Assembly (NCBI GenBank): GCA_026389955.1
Contig: JAPLGY010000073.1
Coordinates: 1-10,753, forward strand
DNA: 10,753 bases
Origin: Caldilinea sp.
Lineage (GTDB): Bacteria > Chloroflexota > Anaerolineae > Caldilineales > Caldilineaceae
Reading direction: 5' to 3'
Each line of letters opens with the position of its first letter. The first letter of the stretch is position 1. A program made the position numbers and the translations under genes. Shown here in pieces: positions 5,991 to 10,753 of this stretch. Under the pieces are notes generated by a model that saw nothing but the letters and a program-made list of their open reading frames with translations, was not told the DNA's origin and ran no database searches.

Positions 5991-6812
5991 ATGGCCAAAG
6001 CGCCGGAGGTAGACGCCCTCCACGGTGCAACCGCACCCCAGGTGCTGGCCGGCACAACCTTCTGGGGCTTGACCAGTGGGGCCTGGGGCCCGATCACCGG
6101 CACGATGCCCGCCCACGGGGCCGTCGTGCTGACCCCGACGACGACCAGCGTGGCAATTGCCGCCGGCTACCACGACGGCAGCGGTGTCGTTCCAGGAGAC
6201 ACCGACCTGGCGGCCGCCAACATCAAAAATGGGGTCACCCTGTTTGGGGTGACAGGTACGCTCTCCAGTGCCGGTCTTCCCAAAACAGGACAGACCACAT
6301 CGTACGTTACCGGCGATGACGGCGATCTCGAACGCGGTATCGCCCCACCTGCCCCTCGCTTTACCGACAACAGCAATGGCACGGTGACCGACAACCTGAC
6401 TGGACTGATCTGGCTGAAGAGCGCCAATTGCGGGGGAACAGGAATTTCTTGGACAAACGCATTTACATTTACCAACTCGCTGCGTGATGGATGGACTGGC
6501 GATGGCAGTGGCGGAGACTGCGGGCTTTCAGACGGTTCGACCGCTGGTCAGTGGCGCGTGCCCAATGTGCGTGAGCTGCAAAGCCTGATTCATTACGGGT
6601 ATGGCTCTCCCGCACTGTCCAACACAGCAGGAACAGGAAAGTGGACGGAGGGAAATCCTTTCACCGGCGTCCAGTCAGATTACTACTGGACGAGCACCAC
6701 CTTTGTAAACGGCCCATCCATGGCCTTTTCCGTCATGTTCAACACCGGCTTCCACAGCTATTACGGCAAGACTTCTCCATACTGGGTGTGGCCGGTGCGT
6801 GGCGGACAATGA
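5991..6812 (+). CDS. C-terminal half of the frameshifted protein: GDTDL-NIK repeat region plus DUF1566 (Lcl-like) domain
   Basis: This 273-residue frame starts MAKAPEVDAL, but its ATG has no ribosome site and the same residues are expected inside the full protein, so it is best read as the continuation of the frame at 5743. Residues 18-91 hold VLAGTTFWGLTSGAWGP, MPAHGAVVLTPT and GDTDLAAANIKNGVTLFGVTGTL, a block typical of DUF1566 surface proteins. The DUF1566 domain spans about 122-273: RFTDNSNGTVTDNLTGLIWL, SANC, QWRVPNVRELQSL, YYWTSTTF, FSVMFNTGF and a terminal WVWPVRGGQ. DUF1566 is the C-terminal domain of the Legionella Lcl adhesin and is generally extracellular, so glycan or surface binding is plausible but inferred. 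If translated alone by reinitiation 8 bases after the upstream stop, it would lack the membrane anchor. It converges on the regulator gene, with 57 bases between stops. Confidence 0.8.
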   Translation: MAKAPEVDALHGATAPQVLAGTTFWGLTSGAWGPITGTMPAHGAVVLTPTTTSVAIAAGYHDGSGVVPGDTDLAAANIKNGVTLFGVTGTLSSAGLPKTGQTTSYVTGDDGDLERGIAPPAPRFTDNSNGTVTDNLTGLIWLKSANCGGTGISWTNAFTFTNSLRDGWTGDGSGGDCGLSDGSTAGQWRVPNVRELQSLIHYGYGSPALSNTAGTGKWTEGNPFTGVQSDYYWTSTTFVNGPSMAFSVMFNTGFHSYYGKTSPYWVWPVRGGQ

Positions 6813-6869
6813 CCTCCTTGAATGACATCCTTCTGTGTTGGGCAGCCATGGCCACCCGATGCAGAGCCC

Positions 6870-8747
6870 TCAGAGCCAGACAAGCTGCGGGTCGTTCACA
6901 GAGGGCTCCCCGAGCCTGCCCGCACATTGACGCACGAAACGAACGATTAAAGTGGGAAGCGCCAGAGTGCCCTGCTGGCCAATCACCCACCCCTGGCGCA
7001 CCAGCGAGCCAAGCGCTTCCAGATACGCTGCATACTCCTGGCCGAGGCGCTCCCCCAACATCGACGTGGACAGCGGCTGTACTTCCTCAGCCAGAGCCCG
7101 CACGATCTGTTGTTCCAGAGAAGAAAAACCATCGAACTGCTGCGCCATCTTTTGGCGCAGCTGTTGAAAAATCGGGGTTCCTCCCTGCACAAACCGATCA
7201 GAGTCGCTGCCAAACAGGCTGAATACACTCTCCGCCACCGCAGCCAAAGCCAACGGGTTGCCCTGATAGGCTGTGTGGAGAGCAGAGAAAGTCGCAGCAC
7301 TGCCCCGCACCCCACACTCGTTCAAAAATGTGTGGGTCTCGGCTACCGTCAACCCCTCCAACAGGAGCGAGCGTGCCGTCAGATAGTCTTCTTCCAGCCG
7401 GCTGAATTCAGGAGGCACGGCACGCCCAATCAACACGACCGTGCTGCGGTGCACCGTGCCCACAACTGCCTGCAGCAGTGCAGAAAATCCCTGATAGGCG
7501 GGCTGCAGCTGGCTTGTGCAGCTCCCCGGTTGCCACACTTCTTCGACATTGTCCAAAACAAACAGCGAACGCCGCCTCTCGAACTGCTGCAGCAAAAACG
7601 GCAACATCTGTTCGACGGTGTCGACGGGCACAGCCCTGTCCTCCCCCAACACCTGCAGCCACACACGCACCACAGCCGCCAATGAAGTCATTGTCTGCAG
7701 CGAAATCCAGCAACAACACTCGTACCCCACAGGATTGGGCCCTGTGGCCACAGAAAATTCCTGTGGCCGGCCAGCCTGGGTGTGGATCCAGTGGGCCACC
7801 AGCTGCGTTTTTCCCTGACCGGGCAAACCAAAGACACCGGCCAGCTGTATACCTCTACTGTCTGCCCAGCTGCTCAGCAGCGCCAGCTCGGCAGTCCGCC
7901 CCACCAGCCGCTGAGAACGTGGCACCGTTGACAGCCCAGCCCCCTCCACAGAGTACACTCTCGGGAGAGCACCCACAGATTCCTCCTCTCCCTGCCTCTG
8001 CTCTCCCCGCTCGGGAAGAAACTGACCCGCTCGAATCTGTTCGTACAGCGCAACCGTCTCCGGAGAAGGCGTGATCGCCAGTTCGTCCGCCAGGATGCGT
8101 CGGCAAATCTCAAATTGGGCCAGGGCCGATCGGGGCTGACCACTGCGCGCCAGAAACAGCATTCGCTGCCGATGAGCCGCCTCATGCGCCGAATCCAACG
8201 CCAGCAGATGATTGGTCGCATCCAGCCCAAGTCCATCCTCCTGGTGCTGCAGCGCATGCTCTGCAAGCCTCTGCCACCCCTGGACAACCAGATTGTGCAG
8301 GTAGGTACGCCTGGCTGCCAGCCACTCCTCAAACACAGGAGCGTTGCGCACATGAAAACCAGCCAAAAATTCACCGCGGTACAGCAGCAGCACCTCCCGA
8401 AACCCCTGCGGGTTGGCGTGAAGCAGTTCGTTTGTCAGGTAGGTCTGCAGAACCCCAACATCCACCCAGCAGGGCACCCGGCGGTCCAAATACGTTTCGT
8501 GTCGGGCAGTGACAAGGCTCGTTCCCAACATCCTGCGCAGTTCGTAGAGCGCCCCACGCAGATTTTTGCGTGCCAGATCGTCGCCCAGCTCGCTCCACAA
8601 AAGATTGGCCAGCGTTTCACGCGTCTGGGGCAGACCTGTCACCGCCAGATAGACCACAAGAGCCAGCAATTTCCCGTTGAGCGCGCTGGCCAGCGACCTG
8701 CCATCCAGTCCGATTTCCGGCGTCCCCGTCAGAACCATCCTCAACAT
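6870..8747 (-). CDS. SARP-family transcriptional regulator fused to a STAND (NB-ARC-like) ATPase, no sensor repeats
   Basis: The protein is 625 residues from the ATG at 8747. Residues 1-90 form an OmpR-type winged helix (MLRMVLTGTPEIGLDG, LLWSELGDDLARKNLRGALY). Residues 95-245 form a bacterial transcriptional activator domain (LYRGEFLAGF, FEEWLAARR, then helical repeats with LARSGQPRSALAQFE). The ATPase begins LVGRTAELALL (281-291), has Walker A GLPGQGKT (307-314), a Walker B-like LFVLDNVEEVW (395-405) and GNPLAL (496-501), and is followed by a winged-helix segment to about 610. STAND regulators of this type usually continue into TPR or WD40 sensor repeats; here the protein stops about 15 residues later. 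A TTG at 8768 would add seven residues but lacks a ribosome site, while GGGAG lies 10 bases before the chosen ATG and the resulting N-terminus fits the family. Its target is unknown; a shared upstream element points to the fucosidase operon. Confidence 0.88.
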   Translation of the reverse strand: MLRMVLTGTPEIGLDGRSLASALNGKLLALVVYLAVTGLPQTRETLANLLWSELGDDLARKNLRGALYELRRMLGTSLVTARHETYLDRRVPCWVDVGVLQTYLTNELLHANPQGFREVLLLYRGEFLAGFHVRNAPVFEEWLAARRTYLHNLVVQGWQRLAEHALQHQEDGLGLDATNHLLALDSAHEAAHRQRMLFLARSGQPRSALAQFEICRRILADELAITPSPETVALYEQIRAGQFLPERGEQRQGEEESVGALPRVYSVEGAGLSTVPRSQRLVGRTAELALLSSWADSRGIQLAGVFGLPGQGKTQLVAHWIHTQAGRPQEFSVATGPNPVGYECCCWISLQTMTSLAAVVRVWLQVLGEDRAVPVDTVEQMLPFLLQQFERRRSLFVLDNVEEVWQPGSCTSQLQPAYQGFSALLQAVVGTVHRSTVVLIGRAVPPEFSRLEEDYLTARSLLLEGLTVAETHTFLNECGVRGSAATFSALHTAYQGNPLALAAVAESVFSLFGSDSDRFVQGGTPIFQQLRQKMAQQFDGFSSLEQQIVRALAEEVQPLSTSMLGERLGQEYAAYLEALGSLVRQGWVIGQQGTLALPTLIVRFVRQCAGRLGEPSVNDPQLVWL

Positions 8748-8833
8748 CCACACCGCGCTCCCACACAAAAACGTTTCGCTTCAACCAGCGGCCGGATCCA
8801 CTTTGGATTCCTCGGTTCGTCTATTTTCATTTT

Positions 8834-8879
8834 GCGTTCGCTCAATTTATAGAACAAATTCAAGAAAGCTGTGAGAGCC
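8834..8879 (-). promoter_or_regulatory. 46-bp element, copy B, upstream of the SARP-STAND regulator
   Basis: On the minus strand this matches copy A (429-474) at 38 of 46 positions and has the same orientation relative to its downstream gene. It lies 87-132 bases before the regulator start. It may overlap the regulator's own promoter: TTGTTC (8857-8852) and CAAAAT (8834-8829) are 17 bases apart, and TATAAA lies within the element, but neither is a strong match. If it is an operator, autoregulation is possible; that is inference. Confidence 0.5.
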
Positions 8880-9100
8880 GTCCCTCCCAAGCAACTTTCG
8901 CATCCGCCACGTGTGCATTGCGCCGACGGCTCGTTGTGCACCCGTACTCGTTGGCTGCCCGCAGGAATGTGCGTGCAGCAGCCAGAAATTAGATATCCAT
9001 TATACAAAAAAATCAAGTACGTGGGTTACCAAACAGTCAGGGATCAGAGTCAGGGTTTTTTAGCAGAAAAGCCGGGGTTTTGTGTCGGAAGTGCTGTTCC

Positions 9101-9157
9101 ATTCCTGCAAATGTGCGGTTTGACAGATTCGAATTCGTACAGATACAATGCAGGAAT
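9101..9157 (+). promoter_or_regulatory. 9-bp inverted repeats bracketing the promoter
   Basis: ATTCCTGCA (9101-9109) and TGCAGGAAT (9149-9157) are perfect inverted repeats separated by 39 bases, which contain the -35 and nearly all of the -10 hexamer. The right arm touches the expected transcription start. A third GCAGGAAT lies at 8961-8968. The placement suggests a repressor binding site pair, though a DNA cruciform or chance is possible. Confidence 0.4.
9120..9149 (+). promoter_or_regulatory. Sigma70-like promoter of the binding-protein gene
   Basis: A perfect TTGACA (9120-9125) is followed after 18 bases by TACAAT (9144-9149), a five-of-six -10 match. The spacer contains the palindrome CGAATTCG (9130-9137). 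Transcription would start near 9156, giving a leader of about 180 nt. The spacing equals that of the fucosidase promoter. Confidence 0.55.
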
Positions 9158-9335
9158 ACCTGTCTGTTTACAAAATGCTATCCAGTCTCTGGGACGAAAA
9201 AACCCATTGTGTGGTTGTTCAAAAATCTTGTCTGCGTCACACCGTTCCCCAATGCAAGCAGCCAATTTTTGTATCAAACAACACCCTTTGCAGTCAATTC
9301 AGTCTGATTGAGCACCAAATCAAGGAGAATTTCCC

Positions 9336-10688
9336 ATGAAGCAGAATGGAATCAACCGGCGCCAGTTTTTGCAGTGGAGCGCCCTGACCACCGGCGCGGC
9401 CGTGCTGGCCGCCTGTGCGCCGGCAGCTGCCCCCAGCGCAGCAACGGGCGAAGAGGCACCGGCAGCCGCCCCCTCGACAGTCTCTTATTGGTACGCCTGG
9501 GGCAATCTGGACCCGGCGATGGCCAAAATCATCGAGACCGAAGAGTTCCAAACCCATCTGGGCGGCGCGACCGTCGAATACAAAGGCTCCACCAACAGCG
9601 ACGCGCTGCTGACCGCCGTCGCCGCCGGCACCCCGCCCGATGGCGCCTCCAACTATAGTTATGTCGAGCTTTTCACCCGTGGGGCGACGATCGACGTCAC
9701 CGACATGGTCGCCGCCAGCTCGGTGATCGACGGCGACGATGTGCTCGAAGGGCTGTGGAACAGCGCGTTCTGGGACGGCAAGATGATGGGCGTGCCCGGC
9801 ATCGAGGGCTATCTCTGGTGGGGGCTCAACGTCAACGTTGACAAAGCAGAAAAAGCCGGGCTAGACGCCACGACCCTCCCCAAAACCTGGGACGAAGTTT
9901 TCGAGTGGCACAAAGCGCTCACCACCAAAGACGATGCCGGCAATCTGCTGCAATTTGGACTCGACCCCTACGACGCCATGGCCAACGAGCCAGACTTCAT
10001 CTCGGCCTCCTTTGGCTTCAAATGGTGGGACGAGGAGACCGGCAAGTTCGACCTCAACAACCCACGCATGGCCGAAGGGCTCAATGTGCTGGGCGAGTTC
10101 ATCCGCTACGCCGGCCCAGACCAGTTTGCCGGCTTGCGCCAGGTCGAAGGACAGGGCACCTGGGGTGCCGCATACAATGCCGGCGTGCAGAATATGATTA
10201 TGGAAGGCTACTGGCACCCTGGGGAAACCCAGATCCAGCAGCCCGATGTCGCCCAGTACAACCGGGCCGCGTGGGCTCCCGTGCCGGCCGACCGCAAAGA
10301 TGCCAATATCATGGCGACCGGCGCACACTTCGTCGTGATCTTCAACCAGTCCAAAAACAAAGAGGGCGGCTTCAAGATCGGCGAGTTCTTCAACACCAAC
10401 ACAGCCCAGGACATCATTTTCAATGAGGTCGGCTGGATCCACGGACGCAAGTCGTGGCTGGCCACCGTGGACAAGAGCACCTTCCCCGGCCTCGATTTCT
10501 ATGTCGACGCAGCCAGCAACGTCACCGAATGGACCGTAGGACGCCGCTGCCCGATCAACGCGTTTGTCATCAACCAATATACCGAACTGCGCGAACAGGT
10601 CTTCCGCGACCTGATCAGCCCGGAAGCTGCCGCCGAGGAGCTGCAAAAACGCGCCGAGGCCGAATGGCAGGCCCAGGGATTGGGATAA
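9336..10688 (+). CDS. Carbohydrate ABC transporter substrate-binding lipoprotein (family 1 type)
   Basis: This 450-residue protein is an extracellular solute-binding protein, the ligand-capturing part of a sugar ABC importer. The N-terminus [14 protein letters not shown] has a twin-arginine motif (Arg8-Arg9) followed by the lipobox LAAC with Cys27 as the lipidated residue. An Ala/Pro-rich linker to about residue 47 holds the domain off the membrane. The mature part has the usual two-lobe pattern: [14 protein letters not shown] near the start, a [16 protein letters not shown] segment (about 86-101), [20 protein letters not shown] (about 146-165), [15 protein letters not shown] (about 182-196) and a C-terminal helix ending WQAQGLG. 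Aromatic residues in the putative cleft fit a sugar ligand; which sugar is not visible. AAGGAG lies 8 bases before the ATG. Permease genes are expected to the right of the window. The proximity of fucosidases makes a fucosylated oligosaccharide a possible ligand, as inference only. Confidence 0.9.
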   Translation: MKQNGINRRQFLQWSALTTGAAVLAACAPAAAPSAATGEEAPAAAPSTVSYWYAWGNLDPAMAKIIETEEFQTHLGGATVEYKGSTNSDALLTAVAAGTPPDGASNYSYVELFTRGATIDVTDMVAASSVIDGDDVLEGLWNSAFWDGKMMGVPGIEGYLWWGLNVNVDKAEKAGLDATTLPKTWDEVFEWHKALTTKDDAGNLLQFGLDPYDAMANEPDFISASFGFKWWDEETGKFDLNNPRMAEGLNVLGEFIRYAGPDQFAGLRQVEGQGTWGAAYNAGVQNMIMEGYWHPGETQIQQPDVAQYNRAAWAPVPADRKDANIMATGAHFVVIFNQSKNKEGGFKIGEFFNTNTAQDIIFNEVGWIHGRKSWLATVDKSTFPGLDFYVDAASNVTEWTVGRRCPINAFVINQYTELREQVFRDLISPEAAAEELQKRAEAEWQAQGLG

Positions 10689-10695
10689 TCGAGCC

Positions 10696-10751
10696 GCCCG
10701 CAGGGCTGTAGAGACTACCGCTGACCGTGCAACCCTATCCAGCCTGCGGGC
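10696..10751 (+). repeat. Inverted repeat after the binding-protein gene, at the window edge
   Basis: GCCCGCAGG (10696-10704) and CCTGCGGGC (10743-10751) are perfect complements 38 bases apart. The right arm can also fold locally as CAGCC-TGCG-GGCTG. It may be a hairpin attenuating read-through from the binding-protein gene into transport genes, but the window ends here and no T run is visible. Confidence 0.35.
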
Positions 10752-10753
10752 TG

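Larger units (their letters stand above)
8748..9335. other. Divergent intergenic region between the regulator and the transporter gene
   Basis: No gene is supported; the short open frames in it are low in recognisable content. It must hold two outward promoters. The left part contains the 46-bp element (8834-8879) upstream of the regulator. The middle, about 8990-9120, is AT-richer with poly-A and poly-T runs. The right part holds a good promoter (9120-9149) framed by inverted repeats, then a leader of about 180 nt before the binding-protein start. No riboswitch or tRNA was recognised. Confidence 0.6.

Noticed and set aside
6640..6812. The DUF1566 C-terminus as a variable region of a diversity-generating retroelement
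   Set aside because: C-type-lectin-like tails can be such targets, but no reverse transcriptase, template repeat or adenine-biased near-repeat is visible in the window.
6864..6908. 8-bp inverted repeat GAGCCCTC/GAGGGCTC near the convergent gene ends
   Set aside because: The arms are short, the loop is 29 nt, there is no T run, and it overlaps the 3' coding end of the regulator, so a terminator is not supported.
6641..7222. Plus-strand open frame spanning the end of the DUF1566 gene and the regulator
   Set aside because: It starts out of frame inside the DUF1566 domain and continues antisense to the STAND ATPase; the composition is low-complexity.
9861..10646. Minus-strand open frame of 261 codons opposite the binding protein
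   Set aside because: It is a shadow of a gene with a Tat signal and lipobox; no ribosome site or domain is present.

Overview
The window looks like a piece of a GC-rich bacterial chromosome, most plausibly a member of the Chloroflexota (Caldilinea/Anaerolineae-like). This is inferred from three things. A SARP-type regulator is fused to a STAND/NB-ARC ATPase. A Tat-dependent lipoprotein binding protein has a long Ala/Pro linker after its cysteine. A secreted multidomain protein ends in hydrophobic L-P-V-V motifs of the kind common at the C-termini of Chloroflexota exported proteins. No rRNA, tRNA, CRISPR or phage genes were seen.

Layout. (i) 1-286: the 3' end of a transposase-like gene that enters from the left edge. 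(ii) 287-681: non-coding DNA with a 46-bp element (429-474) and a good sigma70-type promoter (507-536). (iii) 682-3548: a two-gene operon of tandem, diverged GH29 alpha-L-fucosidases without export signals, closed by a 21-bp stem-loop (3552-3608). (iv) 3774-3939: the decayed, internally deleted copy of the 5' part of a gene whose fuller relative lies at 5743-6812. (v) 3912-5675: a secreted or surface protein with four Y-A-W-G-x-x-x-G-W-I repeats, an InlB-B-like domain, a cadherin/Ig-like domain and a ZU5-like C-terminal region; its annotated 5' end is really part of the decayed copy. (vi) 5743-6812: a membrane-anchored DUF1566 (Lcl-like) protein broken into two frames by an apparent 2-nt insertion in a CA run. 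(vii) 8747-6870, minus strand: the SARP-STAND regulator, which has no C-terminal sensor repeats. (viii) 8748-9335: a long intergenic region with a second copy of the 46-bp element (8834-8879) and a strong promoter bracketed by 9-bp inverted repeats. (ix) 9336-10688: a carbohydrate ABC-transporter substrate-binding lipoprotein, whose permeases are presumably to the right of the window.

How it may work together (inference): the binding protein could capture oligosaccharides, and the two cytoplasmic fucosidases could release L-fucose from imported fucosylated glycans. The most interesting signal is the pair of 46-bp elements, 83 percent identical. One lies just upstream of the fucosidase promoter and the other upstream of the regulator gene, in the same orientation relative to the gene downstream. 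This suggests a common operator, possibly for the regulator itself. An alternative is that they are the inverted ends of an old mobile segment spanning about 8.4 kb.

The region between the fucosidases and the regulator carries clear marks of duplication, deletion and frameshifting in surface-protein genes, so it looks like a fast-evolving accessory zone.
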